A DNA stretch of 64,000 nucleotides from Tillus elongatus (GCA_964006375.1 OZ023270.1:58188288-58252287); one strand, 5' to 3'. Counted from the first letter of the stretch, positions 43,285 to 55,954 are shown. Notes: generated from the letters alone by a model not told the origin. Numbers and translations: made by a program.

Positions 43285-44505
43285 CCTGTTTTTTATTTTT
43301 TATTTCAACAACACACCACGGGGGCTCACAGCCTAAATACTATCGTACCGTGGGTGTTGAGAAGAAGGAAAGAGGCAGCTTGTTAATTCTGGACTTAAAA
43401 AGGTTTAAGGTTCGAAGGAGAAGGAAAAACATGTGGTGGCAAGGAATTCCACAACTTGGAAGTCCTCTGGACAAAAGAGCGGGCATAACAAGATGTTCTA
43501 TGTCTGGTAACCTGGACAGTAAAAGGGTGCATTTGCTTTGTTCCCCTGATAGATTTGTTTGGCGCAGCAGGTGAAGGAACTATGGAAGAAAGCTCCGCTG
43601 AGCGGTGCCCGCGCAGATATCTATAAAAGAGAGAGAGATAGAGAGAGAGAGGTCGCCAACGGGTTGTACTCGAGCAGTTTTGCAGTTACTAGGGAATATG
43701 CCTCTATTGTAAGATGTCTGAAACAGACGAGTCAGGACAGGAGCAAGTTCTGGTGCGCATTTCTTGAGAACAATTGCTGGGATCTCGTCAAGGCCAGAGG
43801 CTTTTCTGGTATTAAGAGAAAAGAGCATCTTTCGTACTTTTTAGTTTAGAAAATGATACCCGTCATTTTATGCGCGACATTGGGGACTGTTGGTGGTTGA
43901 ACATTTGGTGGTGGGTTGAGAGTAGAAGTGCCGGCAAACAACGAGGCAAAAAGTTCAGTCTTGCCCAGGGTGGTAGAAACAATTTCATCCCCTGAAACAA
44001 GAGGAGGGAGGTGCTCTTGCAGAAATTATTCCCAACAGACTTAGCAAGAGTCCAGAAGGGTTTGCTGCCATTGGAGCTTGAGAGGAGTGTGTTTTTGATG
44101 TGGTTGTTAAACGAGTTTTTTGCCTCAGAAAGAATGCGAACATAGCGGTTTCTTGCGTCGTTAAATCCTTGACGGTTTTCTTGACTGGGATTGTGTAGAA
44201 GCGCTTTGTGAACTTTGACCTTTTCAAGTCTGGCCGTGTCACATAATTTAGAGAACCAGGGCTTTTGAGTGGCTAAAGAGCTTTTCTGTGTACGTGGAAT
44301 AAATAATTCCATGCCAGCTTGGATGATTTCGGTGCCGTTTTTTTGAGATATCAGAGGGGCCAGGATGAGAGAAGCAGACAGATGCCCATGGAAATGAGGA
44401 AAACTAATCCTGTATTTCGTCCCAGTTCGCGGCGTTGTAGTGCCAAACGATACGTGGGTGTGATGACTGTGTGACCTCGGGTTGCATTGCGCAGAAAGGA
44501 GTGAC
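43285..44505 (-). pseudogene. Jockey/CR1-type LINE with internal deletion
   Basis: Minus-strand copy of the family at 9340-10175. From the right it reads WHYNAANWDEIQD, PWFSKLCDTARLEKVKVHKALL, ALTLAKSV-type residues (FWTLAKSVGNNF), then LNTRKASGLDEIPAIVLKKCAPELA of the reverse transcriptase N-terminal part. It then jumps at VGDLSL directly into the C-terminal region (SFIDICAGT) and the shared 3' UTR. The palm including YADD is deleted. Several frameshifts. The 3' end at about 43285 has the same ACACACCACG...GCTCACAGC sequence as the other copy. Confidence 0.78.
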
Positions 44506-44507
44506 TG

Positions 44508-44807
44508 ATGTTTTATAGCATTCAGGTGTTAAATCTTGATGCCGGCGCACACACCTCTCCCGGAGATCCAAATGAGGGGGCATTTTATCTCAGGAATCTT
44601 TTGTACAAGGAGGAGCCATCATCATTTTTGTTTATAAGGGAAACCGACTCCTACACCAGAACCGGAAAAGTCCGTTGGGACTTCACCGGGTCCCTTGATG
44701 TACGGGGTGGTACCTCCTCGGGCGTGAAAAGAATCCTTTACTATCACGTAAAGGAAAAGTCCACTACCATCTATCACCACTGCCACCTACCAAATCAATT
44801 ATTCTAA
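44508..44807 (+). other. Unrecognised open frame, probably an unknown repeat
   Basis: A 99-codon frame rich in charged and aromatic residues (GAFYLRNLLYKEEPSSFLF, RTGKVRWDFTGSLDVRGG). Base composition is more GC-rich than its flanks, suggesting inserted DNA. No domain recognised, and no start context or splice sites support a gene. Confidence 0.3.
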
Positions 44808-44810
44808 AAA

Positions 44811-46430
44811 AGTTTTCAAGAAATTTCTGTAAAATAATTTACCGTAGGTGCAGATGACCAACTTATACTGCACTGGTCCCAGTACTGCTCTGCATACACA
44901 GCAAGGTGAGGTTCTAAACATAAGGAAAAAAATAATTAAAAACAGATATATGTGTGAAATTAGTTTTGAAAAAGAAATGACAATAAAATGCTGTACACTT
45001 CTGAAATTCAAATAATTTAACTTTTAAATAAATAAATGCAGTGTTTTTTAAGTAGTAATGGTAGCAGATGATTTTGTAAACTAATTTAAGCAAGCTATAA
45101 AATCATCAAATTTGAACACTAGAGTGCAAATTAAATGAACTATTTAAAAGCCACATGTTTGAACTTTCAAAGAAAAGAAATTTGGCTTAAGTTATATGTT
45201 TTTTCAAGTGAAAATAACATAGACAATGTTTTGAACTGCATAACATGAGAACAATTTAAATAGTTAGGATGTAATTGAAGTTTATAAAGATAAATTGGTT
45301 ATACTTACATATAAACAAGATGTTGATGTTTTATACTGGTCCTTTCAGTTCGTTGTAACATTCGCTCTATCTCAAATATTGTTGTTAAATTGTTATTATA
45401 TCTCAAATTATATCCAACAAAATTTGCTTTCTTCGCAAGCATCGTCTTTCGGTAAGCAGCTTGCTTTCTTCGATTCTCTTAGCATGCTATTATTCGTCTT
45501 GCTATAAGCGTGTCTTTTCTCTTGACGTACTTCGAAGCTTATATTTTATTCATATCTTTCTTATCTCAAGTCCGACTTTTCCTACTGTACATTACAAGAC
45601 TTCATACATATGGCTCTTTTTAGGTGCAAGTTGACATATTCATTAGTTAGATAACTCTCATTCATTATATGATACAATATTTGTTAATCCAGGTTAGATT
45701 GTCTTCACACCTCTTTTGTGCTATTGTGCCGGCATGTTCTCTTTAGTTTCTCGGCCTGCTCTTATATGAAATTGATCGTCATCCAAGTAATTTTTAATTT
45801 TGTTTTATATTTAATTTTTCTTTGATTAGCAAATTTATTTTCCACAGGACTCTACACACTTATCGCCCACTGCTGGTTACATTTTTGCGCATTCATGGTT
45901 TTTGGATTAGTAATATACTTACTCTCTCTTACTCTTCATAAATCCACTAGGCAGCTCTTCCAATTCATAACGACTGGCGGTCAGTTTAAATATTTCTTGT
46001 TTCATTTTTTTTTACTAAAGCTTCTTAAAAATTATGCTGTTACTTCGTCTACACTAGGTTTAAACTATATCTTTTCGAGGCTTTCTTAAATTATTCTGGC
46101 AAAACACGAGGGTCAGATTATCCACATTTATCTTCTTTACATCCTCTATATAATATTCCACTCCATTATAAAATTTTTACAAATAGACTTACCAGTGTAT
46201 GTCAGTGCCTTTTTATCTGGTAATATGTTTTCGTCCTTGTACTTTATGACCCTACTTCTTCTTCTACCTTCACAGTGAAGTTGTTTCGTTTGGTGGTAAA
46301 TTTTAACGGACAATGTTCTCTTAGTGTAATTTTCTATTTATCTTCTGTTTTTCTTCTTCCATATGCCTTTTTTTATCCCAAATTCATATTTTCAAGTTCA
46401 CTATCACGTCTGCACACTTCTAAGCTTTAG
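44811..46430. other. P450 intron sequence, nothing recognised
   Basis: AT-rich. Several short frames of hydrophobic residues (45295-45507, 45895-46089) have no motif. Confidence 0.45.
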
Positions 46431-48205
46431 CCTCGGCCTCACGGAGCGGCTCTCCGAGAATGGCTTCTACCCCCAGACGTACGCTGGTCTTAGTTACCGG
46501 CAAATTCCTCGGCGTCGTCTGTGAGTACATGTACGCTGCCTGTAGCATAATTGAAAGGTGTTGTGTTGATTTGGGACTCTCCGTAGACCAAGCGAGACGG
46601 AGATGATTCTATTCACCAAGAAGAGGAATATGGAGGGGTTTAGGGCGCCCGTGATGTTTGGAGAACATTTAGCTTTAGTGCGGGAGGTCAAATATCTGGG
46701 GGTGGTTGTGGACTCCAAACTAACATGCGGGTCGCAAATAGAAAGAGTAATAAGGAAGGAAGTAGCGACCCTCTGGCAGCCGCGTCTGGTGATATGGAGG
46801 ACCTAGGTACTTAATCATCGGATCCTTCATTGGATTTACACTGCGATCAACAGACTGAGAATCCTCTATGGGGCGTTGGTCTGATGTTGTGGTGTGAACC
46901 AAACTACTACCAAGAAGCTGGCCAAACTCCAAATGCTGGGAATCCTGGGTATCAGAGGCGCTATGAGGATGACACCCTTCGCCGCGCTAGATGCCTTGCT
47001 GATGTCGCCACCGCTTCCCATCTGTATCGGAAGGGAGGCTATGGCGTCGCATCTTAAAATGCGAGACTCTGGAAACTAGTGCGGGGAGGCAGCAATTATA
47101 TGACATGCAAGAGTCACCACGGAGGTGGAAAAGGAAATTCCGATTTCCACCATCCAGGTACAGAATGCAGAGGACGATATTAGGTTGACTATGCCATATA
47201 CCCTCAGAATCCGCAGGGATCAGTGGAGTCAAAATGAGGTTGCATTCCAGCCCGCAAGCCTGGTCTCTTTTACCGACTTATCGCGGCTGGAGGATCAACA
47301 ATCCCGCGGGGCAGGAATATACATCGACAGTCTGTGGGTGCGCGAGAGTCATGCTCTAGGCGCATATACCACCGCATTCGTACGGAGGTGTACGCTATCC
47401 TGTCTGTAGCTAATCGACAGGATGTGAGGATGAGCCCCGGAAAATGTGTATACATTTGCTCGGATAGCCAGGCTATCCTCAGGGCAATCTTCGCGGCCAG
47501 ATTTAGGACAACCCTGGTTCAGGAGTCCTCTGACGCCCTTAAAGGACTAGCCAGGACAAAGGTGGTGCAACTGGTGTGGGTTCCGGGACACTGTGGCGTA
47601 GCGGGGAATGAGGTGGCGAATGATCTGGCAAGACTTGGTTGCCGGCGGCCGTTCTGTGGCCGGGAGCCTGCTATAGGCATAAGCAGGAAGACAGTCTCTG
47701 TCGCCTTAAACAGGTGGACGGAGGAGACCATGGAGAGGCACTGGGGGTCGGCCGGGGCTGTAGGCAGGCAAGAGGCTTCGTGAAGGAGCCAGACAGAGAT
47801 AAGACTGTCTGGCTACTCGGTAGGAGTCGACCTGCGCTTCGCCACATGCTTGGGGTGCTGACAGGTCACTGCGCCCTTAGAATACACCTCACATTGATAG
47901 GTGTCGAGAGGGATCCCATTTGCCAGGAATGCGGCGAGAATGAAGAGACGTCTTACCACTACCTGTGTCAGTGCGAGGCTTTTGGGAGTCTTCGAGTAGA
48001 AGTGTTCGGTTCGAGGACTCTGCAGAGGAACCGGGTAAGTACCGTCCAATGGAAGATCGTCATGGCCTTCATTACGAGGTGGTTTGGCGACGAAACCGAG
48101 GAAGTGTAGAGCATGGTTGTTGGGTTGCCAGGGTTGGCAAAAAGGCCCCGTTGTGGCCTACTTGCCTGGCGTTCCCACCACTGCTACTACTACGACTACT
48201 AAGCT
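46430..48205 (+). pseudogene. RNase H-bearing LINE, 3' half (I/LOA/R1-like)
   Basis: A plus-strand fragment from the end of the reverse transcriptase to the 3' UTR. RLSENGFYPQTYA at 46449-46490 stops where YADD would be (the box is deleted). After it come REVKYLGVVVDSKLTCG, RILYGALVW, KLAKLQMLGILGIRGAMR, then RNase H blocks GAGIYIDSL, VYAILSVANRQ, YICSDSQAILRAI and VPGHCGVAGNEVANDLAR. A Cys/His cluster (CQECGENEETSYHYLCQC) and the end RWFGDETEEV at 48109 follow. At least five frameshifts. GC-richer than the flanking intron. Confidence 0.8.
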
Positions 48206-49625
48206 TCAGCCTATTTTTTTACCTATTGCGTTTTTGTATTTACTTCAGTATTTGTTATGTAATCCACAGTTTCATTGCTTCCTGCTTCTTCTTGCTTAAT
48301 ACTTTTAACGCAGTTTTCTTTAAGCATTTTTTATGCATGTTAAGAAAATGGCCATAATAAATATTTACCTCATTTTATAACCTTTTACAGTTCCTCCATA
48401 TTTTTCAGTTTGTCCTAATTTGTTTTTCTCTCTCAAGTGTCTTCATTTTTTTTGCTAACGTGCTTTTACCCTTTTTTAGCACTACATTATGATCAGGCTT
48501 AACAAATATTCTGAAAATGCAGGGTTAGAGGTCACCTCTCGGAAACGGAAGAAAGCCGTTGGGGTGTTAGTGCATCTTGTTGTCGGTTGCTTAAATGCTT
48601 TTAGTGTTTAAGTTAGGTCCTGGACAAAATATTAGTCTTCAAAAATGTAACTCAAGTACTCAAGTAACATTTGATGTCTTTAGTGTGCACGAGCTTTTTC
48701 ATACCTTCTATGGTAATACTTTTATTCAATATTGTAGTTGCCAAGTCCAGGTCAGTGCTTCAGATAATGATTATTTGGGAAGTCTGTCTGATACATCTCC
48801 CGGTTTTGGGATTTAAATTTCGATATTTTGTGACCAGTGACAAAGTTTGGCTTTAGTTTCTGTAACATTGACAAAAGATACAATGTGGTACTGTTACGTT
48901 ACTTTCCACAGATCCTAGCCACTTGCCAGCATTTTATAGGTTAAACCGCAACCTAATAACATATTTTAGACTCGCCGACAACCTTTCTTATAGACTAAAA
49001 TCCTCACCATTGTGCGACACGCTACTAACCAGAATGCCATTTGCGGAGGCTCACCTGGAAGGTTTTTACTCGGAAATTCTAAGTTTGTATTGATTTTTTA
49101 TTCGTCTGATAGTTAATACCGTCTTTTGAATTTTGGTTTTGCTTATATGTCGGTGTTTTAGGTCGATATAGAATATATTTCTACACATAAGGCGGCAACG
49201 TAGGACTATATGATCTCCTAGAGCTTGAGTAAAGAGTAAAAGTTATCCTATTTCAAATACGATGAATGCGCAAAATTGCAAGCAGCACATGACAATATGT
49301 GTAAAAAGTTATGTAGCGAAGAATCTCCCAATCATAATCAGGCACAATTGATAATTGCTTGTATAAGGACCAGTTATAAACTAGAGCTGGGGGAGTAACT
49401 TGAGAAGCAATACTAACGCTTAAATTAATGGGTGTTATACACTTGAGAAAAATATACATACATTTCTGGCTTTTGTATACCCGAAAAGTTCAATCGATAA
49501 TATCGATTGGAAAATATTGTCTGATATAATGAAGAGAGAGGGATTGAAGGATTTAGGAATAGGCCCGTTCTCTTTAATCTAAAGCTAAAATAAAAGTACC
49601 ATAGTATCAATATTAATATGAGTGG
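48206..49625. other. P450 intron sequence, nothing recognised
   Basis: No gene or repeat signature recognised. Confidence 0.45.
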
Positions 49626-50520
49626 ACATGAAAAGTAAACTAAAATAAGGAGCGGTGTAGGGCAAGGATCTCCATTATCACCATATATGTTTAATTCATT
49701 TATAATATAAGCAATAAATAGCTAAAAAATACAATGAGAATCACAGTAAAGAGGCAACGGTTCCATTGCATGTGGTACGATACGTAGATGACATAGCGCT
49801 GACAGAAATATCGAAAAATATTTGCGAATGATGTTGTGCAGCTGTGCCACCTGGTGTGGTAAAGATAATAAAATTAAAAATCAATGTAATGAAAACGAAA
49901 GTCGTAAGGTTAAGTGAGGATAGAACTGAGACAATAGATGTAAAGAAATGCCCAACAGCTTGAATAATTATAAATATTTACATATCATCGTACGTTGGAA
50001 GTAATATTACAGATGATGGTAAATGTAGCAAAAAACTGGAGAGGATATCAATGCCAAACAAGCATTTCCCCGACAAAATAATCTTCTTACTAATAACAAT
50101 ATTACTTTGTCGCGAGGAAGATATTAAACAAAGCGTACTTATGGAGTGCGTAGTGTTTGGGGTGGGAAGTTAAACTTTGGCTTAGCACGACAAGAACAGA
50201 CTAGAAGTTTCTAAAATGTGATCATGAACAAAATTGACAAACGATACGCCGATAGAAAGACGAATAAGAATGTGCTACAAGAAGTGTGAGAAGGAAGATG
50301 TTCGTTGAAAGAAATTAAGGGGAGGAAGGCAACATTTATCGGACATATTATAAAACATAGTAACTTTCTGACATTATTTAGAGGGAGCATAATTGTGAAA
50401 AAAGGAAGATGTAGATCAAGGCTTAAAATGCGGGAACTACAATGGATCAAAGAGCAGTGTTGCAGATAGAGAGTTGTAGTTGCGACGACAAGCAGATATC
50501 ACCTTTAGACTATGGTAATG
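49626..50520 (+). pseudogene. Strongly decayed RTE/BovB-like LINE fragment
   Basis: Broken plus-strand frames give GVGQGSPLSPYMFN, INVMKTKVVRLSE, SYVGSNITDDGKC, a KLTNDTPIERRIRMCYKK segment, and KKEDVDQGLKCG-type residues. They occur in the order of a reverse transcriptase palm followed by the RTE C-terminal region. Stops are frequent, so this is the oldest RTE scrap in the window. Confidence 0.55.
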
Positions 50521-50888
50521 ATGATTAGAGGTTGATTAAAGATTTTTTAGGTAAGCAACTCATTGTACCATAAAATACAATATTCTTAAAATGAGGTATT
50601 GCAAGTTGGGTAGTGTTTTATGAAATTTTTGTGATGCGTAGTAGCTGATGATTACGGAATGGAAAGCACTGCTTTTTGTATATGATTGGGTGTTCGCTTG
50701 GAAACAAAAGTTAACCTGATTCGTTCAATTTTGGTATTAGAGTTGGTTTTTGAGATACTAAAAGCAAAATTAAAAGAAAGTGCTACACTTAAATATTTTA
50801 TAATCTCACTAAGTTAGAGAATGTAGAGGGTTATACTATTAAATGTTATATTTTGTTACATGTATATTAAATACGCATTTTTTTACAG

Positions 50889-50967
50889 TTTATTAAAGAA
50901 AAAAGAAAGGCCTACAAAAAACGACTACAAGAATTAAAATTTAATCCGGAAGCCCAAGTCGATGACT
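50889..50967 (+). CDS. Cytochrome P450 (CYP4 clan), exon following the G helix
   Basis: A 79-bp exon in phase 0 encoding FIKEKRKAYKKRLQELKFNP and EAQVDD plus one base. It matches the V-I-EKRKEYK segment that follows LHSFTNK in CYP4 enzymes. Acceptor TTTTTTTACAG, donor GTAAGT. Its last base joins the exon at 53725 to give Ser. Confidence 0.9.
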
Positions 50968-52044
50968 GTAAGTAATCCATAACTGTACCCAAATTTTTAA
51001 TAATAACTACCATTTACACTAATATGCCCAAAATAATAAAAACATCTAGTTATAACATTTTAACCAGCACACATTCAATTTAAGATGTTTATTTCAAAGC
51101 GACTCCCTAAGATTTCTGTGGTTTTTCGTCGCAATGAATCATAATCACACCGTTTGAACCCAACCAGATTTGGCTTCAGTATAAGAAACAGCACTACAGG
51201 GTTAATGATACGAAGTCATTGACTGTATATGGGTATGATTTGCCTAATAAATAAATGCTATAACTCATCCCGACTGTCGCTGTTTCCCGCAGAAAATTTG
51301 ATTGTCAAATGTACTCGCTGGTTTACCATTGCCTTTCAAGGGTATTCAACCGCACATGGTGTCCCCAAGTACTGACCCTCCCCAACATTGCTTAACTTCC
51401 GTGACCGCACCGACGTGTCGTGCTTAATATTAATCTGCTGGTTAAAAAAATCACTTAACACAACTGATTTGAATCGCCCAAGAGTTTTTTAGAGATATTG
51501 ACATGTATTTCGGGATTAACAAATGTTACACCCTATAAAGGAAGATCCAACCAGCAGCACATAATATGCGAAATAGTCAGAATGTCATTTCTCTGAATGT
51601 AGAAGTATGAAGTAAATACTTTAAAGTACAGCAAAGAAGAAAAATAAACCACACAGTAATAAAGACAGACAGATGACAAAGACACGTCGTGTAAGAATAC
51701 TTTAACAATAAAAATCTGACCAAAGCCCTTAACATTTGTGATGTTCCGTGCTAAATTATTCATTTGCATTTATGGACATCCAAGTCCGAAACCAAAGGTG
51801 TCGACGCTACTTATTGAGGCCAAAAAGCATCACCCCCGTAGTGCCATTATACGAGAAACACGTCAAGGTGAAAAAACTATTATTGTAGGATACTGGTGAA
51901 TAACTGTGCAGGTAGAAATTGTCCTTGCGGACATATTTATAGAGACAGGCGCCTACTTGCCAACAACACGGTTCTATATACGAGACAGATGATTTAACAG
52001 ATTCAACAAAATTACGACTAAAGTTAGCGCTAAATTGAATACAT
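50968..52044. other. P450 intron sequence, nothing recognised
   Basis: No gene or repeat signature recognised; 51050-51440 is less AT-rich than average and may be an unidentified old insertion. Confidence 0.4.
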
Positions 52045-52110
52045 TTTTCCAATATTCAAAAGACTCGATCTCCCCAACAGCGAATTATTTCGACGAAAAT
52101 TCGTTAAAAA
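52045..52110 (+). repeat. Diverged right end of the Helitron-like repeat
   Basis: CCAATATTCAAAAGACTCGATCTCCCCAACAG and GACGAAAATTCGTTAAAA match the right end of the family with several substitutions. Confidence 0.5.
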
Positions 52111-52282
52111 AAACATTATGGATGATGCTAGTGCAAAAAATAAATTGAACGAAATAATTAGGCTAATGATTATGAAACTATCATATAGTTAAATAATGGA
52201 GCGCCAAGTGTAAACCCCTAAGACTGCAGAAGAGCAAAATTATATTTTTCTGCATGCATCAAATTAATGATTTATAAAAAAC

Positions 52283-53424
52283 TCTGGACACAGCAAGTGC
52301 GTTATGGTAGTGAATTTTCATTAAAATGTTTTTATTGCAAATATGTGTGTTTTCTTTTTAGGAAAGCAGTCATCAATTTTGGTTACAAGTATAACCTATA
52401 TAGTCAAAGCAATGTGCCATGTTTCATAAAAATAACTTTATTGTGTGAAAATGCACAAAAATTTCGAAAAGTAAACGTAACTTAAAGTGTTCCAAGAAAA
52501 ACTCGTTTCTTGGTCAATCTTATAGGTTAATAGCATATTGGGCTATTCAAATATGAAGCATTTGATCAAAATTCGCTACCATAACGCACTTACTGCGTCC
52601 AGAATTTTTGTTTTTACAAACATGCATTATATTTCGATGGAAAATGCAAAAATGCAATAACATAAGGCGTGTTTGATTAAAAAAGAAGAAAATTTGTATC
52701 AACAACGACTTATGGGCCACCCTGTGATTGTAGAAATATTTTTTAAGATGTAGCTCAAGGCACCCTATAATTAATATATACAAAATTTGTTTATATCGTG
52801 TATAATAACGGATATATTGAGCGTTATTGATTTTTTACGAAAATTCGACAAACATTATATACCATTTAACGATAAACTCTATAGCCAACACTACTGCCAA
52901 GCTTCAGAGAAAGGGTCTATTTGAAATGAATTTTCTGGAAACATTTTAGTAAAATGAAGGACAATGACAGTTGAAACTAAGACCTCAGGGTTTGTAAAAC
53001 ATCCTCCTTCAGACATTTGATTTTCATAGCCCGTATTAGATTCAAGTTATTTGCCTAAATGTTGCCGATTTTGACGTTTTAAATCGCAACTTTGACGTTT
53101 TGAGGAAAACCCCAATTTATTTTTCTTTAAATGCATATAACTTTTTTGTCTTTTGACCTACATATCTAGATTTTGGTAGGTAACTTACCTATAAGGATAT
53201 AAACCCGCGTACCAAATTTGGTTGCCCTTACTTTGTTAATTCCGGAGATATATATTTTTCTTCGAAAGGAAACACAAAATTTTTCGGGAAAAAAATTTTT
53301 CGGGAAAACCTGGGCAGATTTTCCTGGCTAACGAACTTATCCAAGCCATTTGCAAAGGGAATTCATTCACCAAATTCAATCAAAATCGGCCCATTATTTT
53401 TTGAGTTATCGGTGTGATACATAC

Positions 53425-53516
<92 letters not shown>

Positions 53517-53650
53517 GTAAACATATAAAAATTGAAACTGACCCCGGATATGTGTTCTGGGGGGCCTAATTAGCGCTCATTTGAAGAAATTTTTTCAACA
53601 TTCGGGATCTTCTCATTAGTGATTTTTTTTGAGAAAATTCACTAATACTG
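52283..53650 (+). mobile_element. Composite Helitron-like element, copy alpha
   Basis: Three modules in a row. First, a 321-bp module (52283-52603) whose ends TCTGGACACAGCAAGTGCG and CGCACTTACTGCGTCCAGA are inverted. Second, a body of about 800 bp with TTTTGACGTTTTAAATCGC and its partner AACTTTGACGTTTTGAGG. Third, GAGTTATCGGTGTGATAC, the (TA)n core and the usual right end closing at GAGAAAATTCACTAA. The body differs from copies 1-4, so this is a second subfamily sharing both ends. No protein is encoded. Confidence 0.72.
53429..53511. repeat. (TA)n microsatellite, core of copy alpha
   Basis: About 83 bp of TA repeats. Confidence 0.97.
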
Positions 53651-53724
53651 ATTTATTATTATCTATATTTTTAGCACGGTAAAAAACATGTTTTGTGTTC
53701 TGACTGGTGTTCTATAATTTCTAG

Positions 53725-53822
53725 CTAAAAAATGGAAAGCCTTCTTGGATTTTCTTATTGAAGGAGATGTACAATTCACCGATCAAGAACTCAGTGACGA
53801 AGTTCATACGTTCTTGGTTGCG
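53725..53822 (+). CDS. Cytochrome P450 (CYP4 clan), exon leading into the I-helix
   Basis: A 98-bp exon encoding (S)KKWKAFLDFLIEGDVQFTDQ and ELSDEVHTFLVA, phase 0 at its end. It matches the CYP4 stretch AFLDLLIE-TDEEI-EEVDTFMFE. The last two residues are V-A, where many CYP4 enzymes have F-E. That Glu is the residue that can bind heme covalently, so it is missing here. Acceptor ATTTCTAG, donor GTAAGT. Confidence 0.92.
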
Positions 53823-54696
53823 GTAAGTATTTTTTGCAAGAAGGATCGAAACAAGATAGGGAAACACAATGATTTTATTATTCAAAATTTTTACGCAACT
53901 CTAGAATTTTTTTAACATGTTAGTACATTTTTCAAGATAAAGCGTAAAAAAATATAACCAGTATGTGGGGATTATTTGTTTGAAGTGATTAATAATTGTT
54001 GATTCATTTAAATGTTATTTGCAGATTAAATAGGCTGCAAAAGCTGCGCACCTTGTGAACTATTCAGTGGATTAAGTTTGTTACTTTTTACTTTTTTATC
54101 TAAGCTAATCTTATTCTTAGTCGATATTTTCCTGTTTGTTATTGAAAAATCTGTGATTTCGCTACAGAGTTTTCTATATATTTTTTAATGACAATATTGT
54201 GCCGTAGTCTATGAAAAGGGCAGTAAGCAATAAAAAAAATTTGATGCATTATAAACAGCTGCTTGAGTACCAATGTTTTTGAGCAATTTGAATTAAATAT
54301 TTTATGTCTTCGCTATGATATATGAATAAATTCCATACATATAATACAGTCTTTTATATATCGCTTTTTGTTAATTACTAGAAATGTTGTGGAACCTGAA
54401 ATAAAGCCTAAGTTCTGTTTACGGCGATACTGCAGTGGCGGCTCGTGAGTGTCGCGATAGCGGAGGCAGTATTTTTTTAAATTTTCAAGGTCACACGTTT
54501 TTCTGGCACTTCATAATTTCTGTGAAGAATCCATTTATAAAAAAATATAGACTTTCACAAGAATAATTTTTGAATTTTGATACCTTTTTGAAATAATTTA
54601 TTCACGAATTACTGAGGGTATAAATAAACAGGAATAAACACATAAGGTTTATTAAATTGTTAAATATTGTTTATAGACCAAAAATAAATTTCAGAA
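53823..54696. other. P450 intron sequence, nothing recognised
   Basis: No gene or repeat signature recognised. Confidence 0.45.
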
Positions 54697-54727
54697 GAAA
54701 TGCTATATACAATGTATATAGCATTTC
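54697..54727. repeat. Perfect short palindrome
   Basis: GAAATGCTATATAC and GTATATAGCATTTC, 14 bp each, separated by AAT. Confidence 0.85.
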
Positions 54728-54737
54728 CTTTGGAATT

Positions 54738-54738
<1 letters not shown>

Positions 54739-54796
<58 letters not shown>
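54739..54796. repeat. (TA)n microsatellite
   Basis: About 58 bp of TA repeats at the truncated end of the transposase fragment. Confidence 0.97.
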
Positions 54797-54799
<3 letters not shown>

Positions 54800-54801
<2 letters not shown>

Positions 54802-55520
54802 TCATTTAGTAGAGGGTAAACGATATCTTCAAGTAACTCCAAATACGTTTCGCCACTCAAATTGCCATCCAGAAAAATTGCTCCGATTAAACGGCCTCCT
54901 AATATGCCTGTCCAGACATTCAATTTCTGTGGAGTTTGAGTGTGGACTTTATTGGATTATTATCTGCCCAATAACGACAATTATGACGATTGACTGTAGA
55001 GTTTAATAAAAACGTACACTCGTCCGAAAAACAGATATTGAACAGAAAGTTCCAGTTATCAGCTATTCGTGCAGTCAACTTCACAAAACTCCAGCCGCCG
55101 ATCAAAATCATCTTCATTCAGTTGTTGTACAAGATGAATTTTATACGGGTCAAATTTATGATGCTTCAATATCTGCTGAATAGTTCTTCTTTTGATGTTT
55201 GAAACAGTGGCCAATTTTCTCGGGCTCAAAGTTGGGTCTGCAGCAATTTTTCCTAAAACTTCAATCTCAGTAGTCTCATTTCTAACCGGAAATTCACGTT
55301 CAGGATCCCGTTTTTTGTTGGCTACTGAACCACTTTGTCGAAACTTTGCAACTAACTCCAAAATGTATTTTCTGTTAACATGTCTGTTCGGATGTCGTTG
55401 ATTAAACAAATTTGCGGTACGGTTGGCAGAGTCATCGTTTTTGAAAAAAAAGGTAATTATTTCAACTCTTTCTGCTACAGAATACATCATTGTGAAATTA
55501 ATTTTCGGTGGTACTATCAA
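54800..55520 (-). pseudogene. Transposase fragment, DNA-binding half and start of the catalytic core
   Basis: Starts near 55490 (MMYSVAERVEIITFFFKNDD) and reads TANLFNQRHPNRHVNRKYIL, RQSGSVANKKR, LSPRKLATVSNIKRRTIQQI and DRRLEFCE. In a shifted frame it continues ICFSDECTFLLNS (first Asp), NRHNCRYWADNNP, then MNVWTGILGGRLIGAIFLDG and YLELLEDIVYPLLND. The second and third catalytic residues are lost at the (TA)n array. At least two frameshifts. A third transposase lineage of the same superfamily in this window. Confidence 0.78.
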
Positions 55521-55554
55521 GTATCAAACCGACCGATAAACTGAAATTAAAAAC

Positions 55555-55663
55555 CGCATTTCTCTCATTCCGATAAGAAATGTCCTGATAGTCAATTTTT
55601 TGTTTACAAACCAACAAAACATTGACTATTCTGCACATTTCTTATCGGAATGAGTCAAATGCG
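55555..55663. repeat. Inverted repeat beside the transposase start
   Basis: CGCATTTCTCTCATTCCGAT (55555 on) pairs with the reverse complement ending ATGAGTCAAATGCG at 55663. The arms are about 43 bp with a spacer of about 20 bp. Confidence 0.75.
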
Positions 55664-55950
55664 TTTTTGCATCTTCAAGTGTGAATAATTTTCAAACTAG
55701 TGGACAAAACTTCCAAAAAAATTTGTGTGCTGAATTCAAAAAAGAAAGAGCTTTCCAATGATGTAACATTCGACCCATGCTTCCTATTTAAAATATAAGG
55801 GTTGTTATCACCACCCTTAAGGGGTTGATGTGACAAAGTTGAGTTTTATGTCAATACATGTCCCCCTCAATATTAAAATTGACGTGTTTCAGCGTTTCTT
55901 AAAAAAAAATTCTCTGGACGCAAATCGGTCTGTTTCGTTCTCAATGCGCC

Positions 55951-55954
<4 letters not shown>

